From: Brevibacillus massiliensis
GTDB lineage: Bacteria > Bacillota > Bacilli > Brevibacillales > Brevibacillaceae
Reading direction: 5' to 3'
DNA: 64,000 nucleotides
NCBI RefSeq assembly: GCF_000311785.1
Contig: NZ_HE978535.1
Coordinates: forward strand, 1 to 64,000
Shown: positions 53,968 through 63,614 of the stretch, one piece after another
How the letters are laid out: each line of letters begins with the position of its first letter
Position numbering within the stretch: position 1 is the first letter of the stretch
Notes under the pieces: model-generated
What the model was told of the DNA's origin: nothing
The model's database searches: none
What the model saw: only the letters and a program-made list of their open reading frames with translations
Made by a program: the position numbers and the translations under genes

Positions 53968-54472
53968 AGCAGCGATGGCCGGAGACGGCCAGGTGACGAT
54001 CGGCAACAGCATGGTCATGAAGCATGGTGCGAAGAAAGTTCGCAGGCTTTTTCGCGGAGAAGTCATTGCCGGCTTTGCCGGTTCTGTCGCTGACGCAATC
54101 ACCTTGTTTGAAAAGTTTGAAGCAAAGCTGGAAGAATTTCACGGAAACCTGCAGCGGGCCGCTGTTGAGCTGGCAAAGGAGTGGCGCTCCGACAGAGTCC
54201 TGCGCCGCCTCGAGGCGATGATGATCGTGATGAATCGGGAAAACTTGCTGCTCATCTCCGGGAACGGAGAGATCATTGAACCGGACGACGGGATTTTGTC
54301 GATCGGCTCAGGAAGCGGCTTCGCTCTGGCTGCAGGCCGCGCCTTGAAAAAATTTGCGCCCCACCTGCGCGCGAAAGAGATTGCCGAAGCCGCGCTCTTG
54401 ACCGCTGCGGAAATCTGTGTGTTTACCAACAGCAACCTTGTTGTCGAAGAGATGACCACCGCGAAGGGGTGA
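53918..54472 (+). CDS. hslV: ATP-dependent protease peptidase subunit HslV (ClpQ/CodW)
   Basis: 184 aa proteasome-like subunit, double-ring peptidase partner of Hsl[22 protein letters not shown] and [14 protein letters not shown] are family motifs. The N terminus [12 protein letters not shown] has six residues before the TT pair that aligns with the catalytic Thr of E. coli HslV; B. subtilis ClpQ has a similar extension but with Ser. ATG at 53918 chosen for AGGAGGT. Confidence 0.93.
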   Translation: MEPFHATTIFAVHHNGEAAMAGDGQVTIGNSMVMKHGAKKVRRLFRGEVIAGFAGSVADAITLFEKFEAKLEEFHGNLQRAAVELAKEWRSDRVLRRLEAMMIVMNRENLLLISGNGEIIEPDDGILSIGSGSGFALAAGRALKKFAPHLRAKEIAEAALLTAAEICVFTNSNLVVEEMTTAKG

Positions 54473-54479
54473 AAACGGA

Positions 54480-55874
54480 ATGCTCAAACTTGAACAGCTT
54501 ACTCCGAAAATGATCGTGGAACACCTTGATAAATACATTGTAGGACAGTCGCAAGCGAAGCGGGCGATCGCCGTGGCACTGCGCAACCGCTACCGCCGCA
54601 GCCGCCTGCCGGAAGGATTGATGGAGGAAGTCGTTCCGAAAAATATCCTGATGATTGGGCCGACCGGGGTGGGAAAGACGGAGATTGCCCGTCGGATTGC
54701 CCGCCTGACGGGAGCGCCGTTCATAAAAGTCGAAGCGACGAAGTTTACTGAGGTTGGGTACGTTGGACGGGATGTTGAATCCATGGTACGCGATCTGATT
54801 GAGACAGCGATTCGCATGGTGAAAAGCGAAAAGATGGAAACAGTCAAGGAAAAGGCAGAAAAGCTGGCAGACGAAGCGATCGTGAACATTCTTGTGCCGT
54901 CAAAAAAGCAACAAAGCGGTTTTAAAAATCCGTTTGAGATGCTGTTTCAAAACCAGCAAAACCAGTCGCAGCAAAACGACAGTGAAGAGGCTTCTCTTCG
55001 GCAGCAGCGGAGACAGGCGGCCTTTCAGCTCGCCTCCGGGCAGCTGGAAGACCAGGTGATCGAGATTGATGTGGAAGATCAGTCCTCGCCGGTGTTTGAT
55101 CTCTTCCAGATTCCCGGGGCGGAACAGATGGGCATGCAAATGCAAGACATGCTCGGAAATCTCTTGCCAAAACGGACCAAGAAGAGAAAATTGCGAATTA
55201 AAGAAGCGCGAAAGGTATTAATTCAACAAGAAGCGCAAAAACTGGTAGATATGGATGAAGTGATTCAAGAGTCCATTCACCGGGCGGAGCAGCACGGAAT
55301 CATCTTTATCGACGAGATTGACAAAATCGCCGGTAAAGACGGCCGGGGACCCGACGTTTCGCGCGAAGGCGTGCAACGCGATATTCTGCCGATTGTGGAA
55401 GGGTCTACGGTGATGACCAAGTACGGTCCAATCAAAACGGACTACATCTTGTTCATTGCAGCGGGAGCCTTTCATACGGCTAAACCGTCCGACCTGATTC
55501 CCGAGCTGCAGGGACGTTTCCCGATCCGGGTCGAGCTCGCCAGTTTGAAAGTGGAGGACTTTGTAAGTATCCTCACCGAGCCGAAAAACGCCTTGATCAA
55601 GCAGTACGTCGCGCTTCTGGAAACAGAGGGCATCCGCATCGAATTTACCCAGGAGGCGATTTTCGAGATCGCCCGACTGGCAACCGAGGTGAATCAGTCC
55701 ACTGACAACATCGGGGCGAGGCGCCTGCATACGCTGCTGGAGAAGTTGCTGGAAGACCTCTCCTTTGAGGCTCCCGATATCCATCTTGAAGTTGTGAAGA
55801 TTACGCCCGAGTATGTTCGGGAAAAGTTAGGTAGTATCGTGCAAAATCGAGATTTAAGCCAGTACATCTTGTAG
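54480..55874 (+). CDS. hslU: HslU ATPase (ClpY/CodX)
   Basis: 464-aa AAA+ unfoldase: [15 protein letters not shown] (Walker A), [11 protein letters not shown] (Walker B), pore motif [14 protein letters not shown], and an intermediate domain rich in Q/N at about 145-190. C-terminal sensor and tail ending LSQYIL that docks into HslV. Starts 7 nt after hslV. Confidence 0.95.
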   Translation: MLKLEQLTPKMIVEHLDKYIVGQSQAKRAIAVALRNRYRRSRLPEGLMEEVVPKNILMIGPTGVGKTEIARRIARLTGAPFIKVEATKFTEVGYVGRDVESMVRDLIETAIRMVKSEKMETVKEKAEKLADEAIVNILVPSKKQQSGFKNPFEMLFQNQQNQSQQNDSEEASLRQQRRQAAFQLASGQLEDQVIEIDVEDQSSPVFDLFQIPGAEQMGMQMQDMLGNLLPKRTKKRKLRIKEARKVLIQQEAQKLVDMDEVIQESIHRAEQHGIIFIDEIDKIAGKDGRGPDVSREGVQRDILPIVEGSTVMTKYGPIKTDYILFIAAGAFHTAKPSDLIPELQGRFPIRVELASLKVEDFVSILTEPKNALIKQYVALLETEGIRIEFTQEAIFEIARLATEVNQSTDNIGARRLHTLLEKLLEDLSFEAPDIHLEVVKITPEYVREKLGSIVQNRDLSQYIL

Positions 55875-55911
55875 GACATCAATTGTAGAGAAGTTTAGGA
55901 GGAAGAGAGTC

Positions 55912-56691
55912 ATGGATTTGTTATCGAAAATCAGAAGAATCAACCGGATGCTGCAAAAGTCAGCAGGTCATGCAGTCAACTTCAACGAAATGGCGCAGGT
56001 CTTGAGTGATGTCATCGACGCCAACATCTTCGTTGTCAGCCGCAAAGGCAAAATGCTCGGCTACGGCATCGCGCAGGAAATTGACAACGAGCGGATTCGC
56101 GCCATGTTAAGCGAACGCCGTTTTCCGGAAGACTACAGCGCAAATCTGTTGAAAGTGGAAGAGACATCAGCAAACCTTGGCATAGACAGTCCGTATACCG
56201 CATTCCCGGTGGAGATGAAAGAAGTATTCAGCTCCGGCTTGACAACGGTCGTTCCGATCATCGGCGGCGGCGATCGCTTGGGCACCCTGCTTCTCGCCCG
56301 CGTCAACAAGCAATTTGGCGAAGACGAATTGATCCTCGCTGAAGTAGGGGCCACTGTCGTGGGAATGGAAATTCTGCGCGAACGCGCCGAGGCGATCGAA
56401 GAGGAAGCCCGCAGCAAAGCTGTCGTCCAAATGGCAATCAGCTCGCTCTCCTACAGCGAATTGGAAGCAGTCGAACACATTTTTGAAGAATTGGACGGAA
56501 AAGAAGGTCTCTTGGTCGCTTCAAAAATTGCTGACCGCGTCGGCATCACTCGTTCGGTGATTGTGAACGCTCTGCGAAAATTGGAGAGCGCCGGGGTTAT
56601 CGAATCGCGTTCTTTGGGTATGAAAGGGACCTTTATCAAGGTGCTGAACGAAAAATTGCTTCCGGAACTGGAAAAATTGAAAACGACGTAG
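55912..56691 (+). CDS. codY: Global regulator CodY
   Basis: 259 aa. GAF domain for branched-chain amino acids (N-terminal 155 residues; [15 protein letters not shown] start) and C-terminal winged helix [32 protein letters not shown]. Represses nutrient-limited functions in Bacilli. ATG after AGGAGGAAG. A terminator follows. Confidence 0.96.
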   Translation: MDLLSKIRRINRMLQKSAGHAVNFNEMAQVLSDVIDANIFVVSRKGKMLGYGIAQEIDNERIRAMLSERRFPEDYSANLLKVEETSANLGIDSPYTAFPVEMKEVFSSGLTTVVPIIGGGDRLGTLLLARVNKQFGEDELILAEVGATVVGMEILRERAEAIEEEARSKAVVQMAISSLSYSELEAVEHIFEELDGKEGLLVASKIADRVGITRSVIVNALRKLESAGVIESRSLGMKGTFIKVLNEKLLPELEKLKTT

Positions 56692-56721
56692 ATCTCCGTC
56701 ATGAGAATGTCATAAAACAGG

Positions 56722-56751
56722 GCAGCCGCAGTGATCGCGGCTGCTTTTTTT
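56722..56751 (+). terminator. Terminator after codY
   Basis: GCAGCCGC / GCGGCTGC followed by TTTTTTT. Confidence 0.88.
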
Positions 56752-57192
56752 GGGGAGAACGGGCTGTGATCATTGTCACAGTCAAAGGTGATCCTGTTTT
56801 TTATACTAAAAAAGCTTTGGCAAACACGGTCTTGCCTAGCGAAGAAAGCGAGAGGGAATTTTTTCATGACAAAAGTCCCTTTTTTTAATATGGTTGAAAC
56901 TGACAAATAGGTATATCAGTTTGTCGGATGGTCCAAGATGGCTGATGAATTGAGTCTTTGGTATGGAATTGTATCATATTGTAAAAAAAAGCTTTTTTAA
57001 CGAAATTGATTTTGATATGATTTATTCGGAGTTGTAATGTCGAAAAAACAGGAATCTTCTTATCTTTTGTAGGGTTGGACAGGCGATCCCGAAAACTCGA
57101 CATGTTTTCACAAAATTTCACAGTAAGATGTTTTTGTGATGGATGAAGTGGGTATTTGTATCTATAAGGCAAACTGAGGGGGTACGGTTGAT
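56752..57192. other. Upstream region of the fla/che operon
   Basis: 440 nt, AT-rich, without a convincing gene. It must contain the fla/che promoter, but I could not assign -35/-10 or a sigma-D box with confidence. The GGGGGTACGG ribosome site of flgB lies at its end. Confidence 0.5.
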
Positions 57193-57600
57193 ATGGATCA
57201 ATTGCAGCTGTTGGCTCGAGCGTTGGACGTGGGGATGCTCAGGCAGCGCACGATCGCCAACAACATTGCCAACATGGATACTCCGCAATTTAAAAGCAAA
57301 CAGGTCGTCTTTGAAGATCTGCTGCATCAAGAGTTGAGTGGAGAAGGGGAAAGCGGACTGGCCGCCTACAGAACGGACCCTCGCCATATTGCCTTTGGCT
57401 CGGGACAAGCTGGCGCCGTGCCATATCCGCAAATCGTGTCGAATCCGGACGCTTTGGTGCAGAACAACGGCAACGACGTAGATGTTGAATACGAAATGAA
57501 TCAGCTTGCGAAAAATACGATCTGGTACAACGGTTTAGTCCAGATGACCAACGGGTATTTTACCAAATTGAAGACCGTAATCGACGGCGGAGGGAGGTAA
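57193..57600 (+). CDS. flgB: Flagellar basal-body rod protein FlgB
   Basis: 135 aa; proximal rod protein. LLARALDVGMLRQRTIANNIANMDTP is the flagellar rod N-terminal motif; the C-terminal helix VEYEMNQLAKNTIWYNGLVQM packs against it. First gene of the fla/che operon. ATG at 57193. Confidence 0.95.
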   Translation: MDQLQLLARALDVGMLRQRTIANNIANMDTPQFKSKQVVFEDLLHQELSGEGESGLAAYRTDPRHIAFGSGQAGAVPYPQIVSNPDALVQNNGNDVDVEYEMNQLAKNTIWYNGLVQMTNGYFTKLKTVIDGGGR

Positions 57601-57606
57601 TCTGAA

Positions 57607-58068
57607 GTGAATTTGTTTCAAGGAATGGATACGTCGGCATCGGCTTTGACCGCCAACCGGCTTCGACTCGATACGATTGCAGCCAACGTGGCGAATGCGA
57701 AATCAACCCGCGCCCGGTTGGTAAACGGCGTCTGGGAGCCGTACCGGCGCAAGATCGTCGAGGTGCAGCCCAAGACGAATCAATCATTTGAGAATTTGCT
57801 GCAGGCGGCCGTCGGAAACGTCAGCAGCCGACCCGAACAAGGTGTGAGGGTTACGGCGATCCGGGAAGATGAAACCCCGTTTCAGCGCGTGTACAATCCG
57901 GAATCGCCTGATGCTGATGCGGACGGTTATGTTCTCATGCCAAATGTCGACATCATGAAAGAGATGGTCGACATGATTTCCGCCTCTCGATCATATGAGG
58001 CCAACGTGACAGTGTTAAATGCCGCTAAAAGCATGATGATCAAAGCGTTGGAAATCAACGGGAGATAA
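57607..58068 (+). CDS. flgC: Flagellar basal-body rod protein FlgC
   Basis: 153 aa rod protein: FQGMDTSASALTANRLRLDT, NVANAKSTRA, GYVLMPNVDIMKEMVDMISA and SYEANVTVLNAAKSM are diagnostic. GTG start, 6 nt after flgB. Confidence 0.95.
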   Translation: MNLFQGMDTSASALTANRLRLDTIAANVANAKSTRARLVNGVWEPYRRKIVEVQPKTNQSFENLLQAAVGNVSSRPEQGVRVTAIREDETPFQRVYNPESPDADADGYVLMPNVDIMKEMVDMISASRSYEANVTVLNAAKSMMIKALEINGR

Positions 58069-58083
58069 GGGGAGTAATCATTA

Positions 58084-58383
58084 ATGGAAATAAGCCAGAT
58101 AGCGAAAGTCGCGTTACCGCCGCAAGCGGCGCCAGCGGGAAAGGCATCGGCTGCGGAAACCGCGAAATCTTTTGCGTCATTTTTGTCTGATTCGCTCGAG
58201 CAGTTGAATAACTCACAGCTGGAAGCATCGAGACTGACCGAAAAGTTTGTCGCAGGAGAAATCCAGGATGTTCACCAGGTGATGCTCGCAGGAGTGAAGT
58301 CGTCGACCGAACTGCAGCTTGCCGTGCAAGTGCGAAATAAAGTGATAGAATCCTACCAAGAGATCATGCGCATGCCGCTCTGA
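58084..58383 (+). CDS. fliE: Flagellar hook-basal body protein FliE
   Basis: 99 aa; joins the MS ring to the rod. FASFLSDSLEQLNNSQLEAS, DVHQVMLAGVKSSTELQLAV and the C-terminal VRNKVIESYQEIMRMPL are the family signature. Confidence 0.95.
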   Translation: MEISQIAKVALPPQAAPAGKASAAETAKSFASFLSDSLEQLNNSQLEASRLTEKFVAGEIQDVHQVMLAGVKSSTELQLAVQVRNKVIESYQEIMRMPL

Positions 58384-58414
58384 TACGGTTGGTAATTTCT
58401 TGGTGAGGTGAATT

Positions 58415-60001
58415 ATGAACGAACGACTTACGCTATATAAAGAACGAATCACGCAGACGTGGAATCGGCTGACAGGCAAGCAAAAGTTGTTGATCACAGG
58501 GACTGTACTCTTCCTGCTGATCTCACTCGGACTCTATGCATACATAGCTTCCAAACCGGTGTACGTCTCCTTGTACAACCAAAGATTGAGCGAACAGGAA
58601 GTAGGCATGATCAAGCAGGAATTGGACAGCAGACAGATTCCGTACCGAATCGTCGGAAATGGAACGGGCATTGAAGTGCCGCAGGCTGTAGCCCAGGACA
58701 CCATCGTGGAACTGGCGGCACAGGGAATACCGCGTGAAGCCAGCATCAGCTCTGATATTTTTTCCGGTGCCGGGCCGTTTGGCATCACCGACAATCAGTT
58801 TCACATGCTGAAAAAGGACGCTCTGCAGCTGGATTTGCAAAAAATGCTGGAGCGGGTCCGCGGTGTCCGCTCTGCGAAAGTCATGCTGACCCTGCCCGAA
58901 GAGGGAGTCTGGGTAACAGACAAGCCGGATTCTGCCACTGCTTCCGTCGTTGTCGATGTAGAGCCGGGTACACAGCTAAACCAGCAGCAAATCAAGGCCT
59001 TATATCATCTTATTTCCCACAGCGTGGAAAAGCTTCCGGTTGAAAATATCACGGTCACCGACCAGTACTTCAATCCGTTGGAAATGACGGATGAAGAGGA
59101 CAGCGCAGGCAGCTTGACCGGATTCCAACAGCAAGAAAAAATCAAGGCAAACATCGAAAGAGAAATCCAACAAAACCTGTACAATCTGCTCGGCACGATC
59201 ATGGGCAGAGACAAGGTGATCGTTCACGCTGCCGTTCAGATGAACTTTGATAAGGAAAACCGCGTCGAAAATCTGGTGGAACCGGTGGACAAGGAGAATA
59301 ACGAAGGGATTATCATCAGTGCCGAGAAGATCTCCAAGACCTTTAGCGGAAAAGGTGCCCCGGCAGGCGGCATAGCCGGAACCGGTCCCAATGACGTGCC
59401 CAGTTTTCCTTCTGCTGCCGGACAAGGTGCTGACAGCGACTACGAGGAACTGCATGACAAGGTGAATCGGGAAGTCAATCGGATCACCCGGAATATCACG
59501 GCGAGCCCATACCAAATTGAAGACCTGACGATCAACGTGGGCGTCGAACCGCCTGACGGAGGGCAGCTTGATCAGGCGACATTAGACAATATCAAGCAGG
59601 TACTGCGCAATGTCGTCAGGGTGACGCTAAGCAGAAAGAACGTACAGTTGTCTGAACAAGACCTCGACCAGCGAATTTCTGTGATTCCGCGCACCTTTGC
59701 CGGAAAAGTGACAGATCAGCAGCAATCTTCGGTCAGTCCTTACCTTCTTTACGGTGCGGGCGCACTGGCGCTGCTCGCTCTCGGCGCCGTTGCCTTTCTC
59801 GTTATCCGACGCAGAAACCGTACGGATCAGGCGCTCGACGAGCCAATCAATGACATGCCCGCTCCGCAGTTGAGCGAAATCCCGGATATTCAGCGTGAAG
59901 ATAGCGAAGAAGTCATTGTCCGCAAACAATTAGAGAAGCTGGCCCGCAGCAAGCCTGACGAATTTGTCACGCTGCTGCGAACATGGCTGGCCGAGGATTA
60001 G
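58415..60001 (+). CDS. fliF: Flagellar MS-ring protein FliF
   Basis: 528 aa. Membrane helix near residue 25, ring-building domains (YVSLYNQRLSEQEVGMIKQ; LDLQKMLERVRGVRSAKVML; PYQIEDLTINVGVEPP), second membrane helix at about 445-465, and a C-terminal FliG-binding tail ending VTLLRTWLAED. ATG after GGTGAGGTG. Confidence 0.95.
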   Translation: MNERLTLYKERITQTWNRLTGKQKLLITGTVLFLLISLGLYAYIASKPVYVSLYNQRLSEQEVGMIKQELDSRQIPYRIVGNGTGIEVPQAVAQDTIVELAAQGIPREASISSDIFSGAGPFGITDNQFHMLKKDALQLDLQKMLERVRGVRSAKVMLTLPEEGVWVTDKPDSATASVVVDVEPGTQLNQQQIKALYHLISHSVEKLPVENITVTDQYFNPLEMTDEEDSAGSLTGFQQQEKIKANIEREIQQNLYNLLGTIMGRDKVIVHAAVQMNFDKENRVENLVEPVDKENNEGIIISAEKISKTFSGKGAPAGGIAGTGPNDVPSFPSAAGQGADSDYEELHDKVNREVNRITRNITASPYQIEDLTINVGVEPPDGGQLDQATLDNIKQVLRNVVRVTLSRKNVQLSEQDLDQRISVIPRTFAGKVTDQQQSSVSPYLLYGAGALALLALGAVAFLVIRRRNRTDQALDEPINDMPAPQLSEIPDIQREDSEEVIVRKQLEKLARSKPDEFVTLLRTWLAED

Positions 60002-60014
60002 GAGTGAACAACAG

Positions 60015-61028
60015 ATGGTTCGCGGAACGAAAGAACTGACGGGCAGACAAAAAGCGGCAATTCTGCTGATCACGCTTGGTCCAGAGGTATCCGCACAAGT
60101 GTTCAAAAACTTGCGCGAAGACGAGATCGAACAGCTAACCTTGGAAATTGCCAATGTGAGAAAGGTAGACAACCTGGAAAAGGAAAAGGTATTGGCAGAA
60201 TTTCATCAGATAGCCGTTGCGAATGAAGTGATCGCCCAAGGCGGGATCACCTACGCCAAAGAAATTCTGGAAAAAGCGCTGGGTGCATCTAAAGCGATCG
60301 ATATTATTAACCGCCTGACCGCAAATTTGCAAGTGCGTCCGTTCGATTTTGCCCGCAAAGCCGACGCCAGCCAAATTTACAACTTTATTCAAAATGAACA
60401 CTCACAGACGATCGCACTGGTCTTGTCCTACCTCGATCCGGAACAGGCGGCGATGATCTTGTCGGCGCTCCCGCAGGATCGGCAGGCTGACGTGGCAAAG
60501 CGCATCGCCATGATGGACAGCACATCTCCCGAGGTGATCGCCCAAGTGGAGCAGGTGCTGGAACAGAAGCTGTCGGCCACAGTCAGCCACGATTACACAC
60601 AGGCAGGCGGCATAGAGGCGATCGTCAAGGTCCTCAACGGAGTAGACCGAAGCACGGAGCGCACGATCCTCGACTCTTTGGAAATTCAGGATCCAGAGCT
60701 TGCGGAAGAGATCAAGAAGCGCATGTTTGTGTTTGAAGATATCGCTACCCTTGACAATCGCTCCATCCAGCGGGTCATCCGGGATGTCGATGGCGCCGAT
60801 TTGCAATTGGCGCTGAAAGTGTCCAGCGAAGAAGTAAAAGAGACGATTTTCCGGAATATGTCCAAACGGATGGCCGAGACCTTCAAAGAAGAGATGGAAT
60901 TTATGGGGCCTGTCCGTTTGCGGGATGTTGAAGAAGCTCAGTCGCGGATCGTCGCGACGATCCGCCGCCTGGAAGAGGCGGGTGAAATCATCATCGCCCG
61001 CGGCGGAGGGGATGATATCATTGTCTAG
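60015..61028 (+). CDS. fliG: Flagellar motor switch protein FliG
   Basis: 337 aa: LTGRQKAAILLITLGPEVSA at the start, LSYLDPEQAAMILSALP (EHPQ-like region EQAA), MFVFEDIATLDNRSIQRVIR and GPVRLRDVEEAQSRIVA in the torque domain. ATG at 60015 chosen because TAGGAG lies 9 nt upstream; the frame is open back into fliF. Confidence 0.95.
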   Translation: MVRGTKELTGRQKAAILLITLGPEVSAQVFKNLREDEIEQLTLEIANVRKVDNLEKEKVLAEFHQIAVANEVIAQGGITYAKEILEKALGASKAIDIINRLTANLQVRPFDFARKADASQIYNFIQNEHSQTIALVLSYLDPEQAAMILSALPQDRQADVAKRIAMMDSTSPEVIAQVEQVLEQKLSATVSHDYTQAGGIEAIVKVLNGVDRSTERTILDSLEIQDPELAEEIKKRMFVFEDIATLDNRSIQRVIRDVDGADLQLALKVSSEEVKETIFRNMSKRMAETFKEEMEFMGPVRLRDVEEAQSRIVATIRRLEEAGEIIIARGGGDDIIV

Positions 61029-61839
61029 GATTATCAAAGCTTCGGGATATTTGGCTTCTTCTGAAAAAATCGCCCTTTCCGTAACCGCTCCTGCATTAAA
61101 GACGGAACAAGTTCAGGAAAGGTTGCAAGAAAATCAAAAAATGTTTTTGGAAGCAAAAAAAGAGGCGGCAGCCATTATCCGCGATGCGGAAGAAACGGCT
61201 GAAACACTGCTGGCGGAAGCTGCCAGACAGGCAGAGCTGCGGCGTGATCAGGCAGAAAAGGAAATGGCCAAGTGGCGGGAAGAACGTCTGCAGGAAATAG
61301 AAGAGATGGCGCAGCAGCGCTATGAGCAGGCGAGGCAAGAAGGGTATGCAGCCGGGTACGAGGCCGGCAAGCAAGCTGCCATGGAGGAAGAGCGGGAGCG
61401 GGTTGAGCGGGCCGGCCGGCTGCTGGAGCAGGCGCATAGCGAAAAAGAGCGCATCATTAACGAAGCAGAGCCGTTTCTCGTCGGCCTCAGCACGGAGATC
61501 GCAAGGAAGATCATCGGCAGGGAGTTGGCGGCCGCACCCGAACAGGTGCTGGCCATGGTTGGAGAGGTTCTGCGCCGCTCTCGCGTGCATGGCGAGATTA
61601 CGGTTTGCGTCAACCACCGCTTCTACGATTTTGTAGCGGAAAATCGCGCCGAGCTGTTGGCGCTGTTGGATGGACAAGCTGAATTGTCGATCATCCCCGA
61701 TTACTCCGTCCAGGACGAAGGATGTGTAATCCGTACCCCGCTCGGCAGCGTGGATGCAAAAATCGACACACAATTGAAGGAGATTAAGCAGGTTTTGCTG
61801 GAGATCGCGCGGGGAAGTGAAGCATATGAGGCTACTTGA
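61021..61839 (+). CDS. fliH: Flagellar assembly protein FliH
   Basis: About 272 aa. Long E/A/R-rich coiled coil (residues about 25-130) followed by a FliH/V-ATPase E-like domain (VGLSTEIARKIIGRELAAAP; DYSVQDEGCVIRTPLGSVDA). Negative regulator and partner of the FliI ATPase. TTG at 61021 or ATG at 61012, both overlapping the fliG end; GGAGGGG at 61005-61011 favours the TTG. Confidence 0.9.
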   Translation: MSRIIKASGYLASSEKIALSVTAPALKTEQVQERLQENQKMFLEAKKEAAAIIRDAEETAETLLAEAARQAELRRDQAEKEMAKWREERLQEIEEMAQQRYEQARQEGYAAGYEAGKQAAMEEERERVERAGRLLEQAHSEKERIINEAEPFLVGLSTEIARKIIGRELAAAPEQVLAMVGEVLRRSRVHGEITVCVNHRFYDFVAENRAELLALLDGQAELSIIPDYSVQDEGCVIRTPLGSVDAKIDTQLKEIKQVLLEIARGSEAYEAT

Positions 61840-63142
61840 TCTCTCGAAATACACGCATGCGCTGCAGATGCTCGACCCGATCCGCGTCAACGGAAAAGTG
61901 ACCCAGGTCGTCGGGTTGACCGTGGAAGCGCATGGCCCTGAGGCGAAGCTGGGTGAGGTCTGCCTCATCTATCCGCAGCACAACCAGGAACCGCTGTTAG
62001 CGGAGGTCGTCGGGTTTCGGGATCACAAGGTTTTGCTGATGCCGCTCGGAGAGTTATCAGCGATTGGCCCCGGCTGTGACGTGGTCGCGACCGGCAAGCC
62101 GCTTTCCGTAAAGGTGGGCCCGGAAATTCTCGGGACGGTGCTTGACGGTTTGGGACGGCCTTTGGACGGGACAAGCCTGCCGTCCGGTTTGGCGGTTTAT
62201 CCGACGAACAACCTGCCGCCAAATCCGCTGCAGCGTCCAAGGATCTCGGAGCCGCTGGGTGTTGGCATTCGGGCCATCGACGGCCTCCTGACGGTGGGAA
62301 AAGGCCAGCGGGTAGGAATATTCGCCGGTTCGGGTGTCGGAAAGAGCACACTCCTCGGGATGATCGCCCGCAATACCAGTGCCGATATTAACGTCATCGG
62401 CCTGATTGGTGAGCGCGGACGCGAGGTGATGGAATTTATTCACCGCGACCTTGGCGAGGAAGGTTTGAAGCGGTCGATCGTCGTGGTCGCCACATCAGAC
62501 CAGCCGGCCATGATCAGAATCAAGGGGGCGTTGATCGCCACCTCCATCGCCGAGTATTTTCGCGATCGGGGCCTTAACGTGATGCTGATGATGGATTCCG
62601 TCACGCGCTTTGCAATGGCCCAGCGCGAGGTTGGCCTGGCGATTGGAGAGCCGCCTGCGACCCGCGGATACACGCCGTCGGTATTCGCTCTGCTGCCGAA
62701 GCTGCTGGAGCGGGCCGGTACGGCGAAGAGAGGCAGCATCACCGCTTTTTACACGGTGCTGGTCGATTCGGACGACATGAACGATCCGATTGCCGACGCA
62801 GTTCGCGGTATTCTCGACGGCCACATCGTGCTCGACCGTAAAATCGCCCAAAAAGGGCACTTTCCGGCAATTGATGTGCTGGCGAGCGTAAGCCGGGTGA
62901 TGAATGAGATTTGTACCGATGAGCACCTGGCAGCGGCCCGCCGGCTGAAGCAACTGCTGGCGACATACCGGGAGTCGGAGGACTTGATCAATATTGGCGC
63001 GTACAAACTGGGGACGAATCGGGAGATCGACGAGGCGATTCGCAGCCGGGAGCTGATTCACCAGTTTACGGCCCAGGGGACGCACGAGCCGGCGGAGCTT
63101 GCGGAAAGCGTAAGCGAGCTGACAGCAAAATTTTCGGGGTGA
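61826..63142 (+). CDS. fliI: Flagellar export ATPase FliI
   Basis: 438 aa F1-beta-like ATPase: GIFAGSGVGKSTLLGMIAR (Walker A), GLIGERGREVMEFI, VMLMMDSVTRFAMAQREVGL (Walker B) and PTRGYTP-like ATRGYTPSVFALLP. Powers type III export of flagellar subunits. ATG at 61826 overlaps fliH by 14 nt. Confidence 0.95.
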   Translation: MRLLDLSKYTHALQMLDPIRVNGKVTQVVGLTVEAHGPEAKLGEVCLIYPQHNQEPLLAEVVGFRDHKVLLMPLGELSAIGPGCDVVATGKPLSVKVGPEILGTVLDGLGRPLDGTSLPSGLAVYPTNNLPPNPLQRPRISEPLGVGIRAIDGLLTVGKGQRVGIFAGSGVGKSTLLGMIARNTSADINVIGLIGERGREVMEFIHRDLGEEGLKRSIVVVATSDQPAMIRIKGALIATSIAEYFRDRGLNVMLMMDSVTRFAMAQREVGLAIGEPPATRGYTPSVFALLPKLLERAGTAKRGSITAFYTVLVDSDDMNDPIADAVRGILDGHIVLDRKIAQKGHFPAIDVLASVSRVMNEICTDEHLAAARRLKQLLATYRESEDLINIGAYKLGTNREIDEAIRSRELIHQFTAQGTHEPAELAESVSELTAKFSG

Positions 63143-63148
63143 GTACAG

Positions 63149-63601
63149 ATGAGTACGTTTCGCTTCCAACTGCAAAAAATCGTCGATTTAAAGGAAAAAG
63201 AGAAGGAACAAGCTGAGTGGGCGTTTGGCCTCTCCCAGCAGCGGAAGGCGGAAGAGGAGCAGAAGCTGATGCAGCTTGACCGGCATCGCGAAGAAGTGAC
63301 CCAATCGCTGTTCGAATTGCAGCACCAGTCTTGCAGTGCTGCCCAGTTGATGGAGATTGCCCGCTACCGGCATGCGGTGGAGAGGGCGATTGCCACGCAA
63401 AAGAAAACCTTGTTCGGTTGTGAGCAGGAATTGGAGCGCTGCAAACGCCGGTTGACCTTCCACATGCAGGAGTCCAAATTGTGGGAGCGAATGCGCGAGA
63501 AGGCCAAGGAGCAATTTGAAGACAGCGAGCGCAAGCGGGAGCAGAAAGAGCTGGACGAAATGGGCGTAGCGCGCTACATCCAGCGAGTGAAGCAAGCCTG
63601 A
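63149..63601 (+). CDS. fliJ: Flagellar export chaperone FliJ
   Basis: 150-aa antiparallel coiled coil (FRFQLQKIVDLKEKEKEQAE start, LDEMGVARYIQRVKQA end), the typical FliJ/central-stalk-like export component. Starts 6 nt after fliI. Confidence 0.9.
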   Translation: MSTFRFQLQKIVDLKEKEKEQAEWAFGLSQQRKAEEEQKLMQLDRHREEVTQSLFELQHQSCSAAQLMEIARYRHAVERAIATQKKTLFGCEQELERCKRRLTFHMQESKLWERMREKAKEQFEDSERKREQKELDEMGVARYIQRVKQA

Positions 63602-63614
63602 AGGGAGGTTCCCC

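Noticed and set aside
56752-57192. Sigma-D promoter for the fla/che operon
   Set aside because: No stretch fits TAAA-N15-GCCGATAT acceptably; left unassigned.
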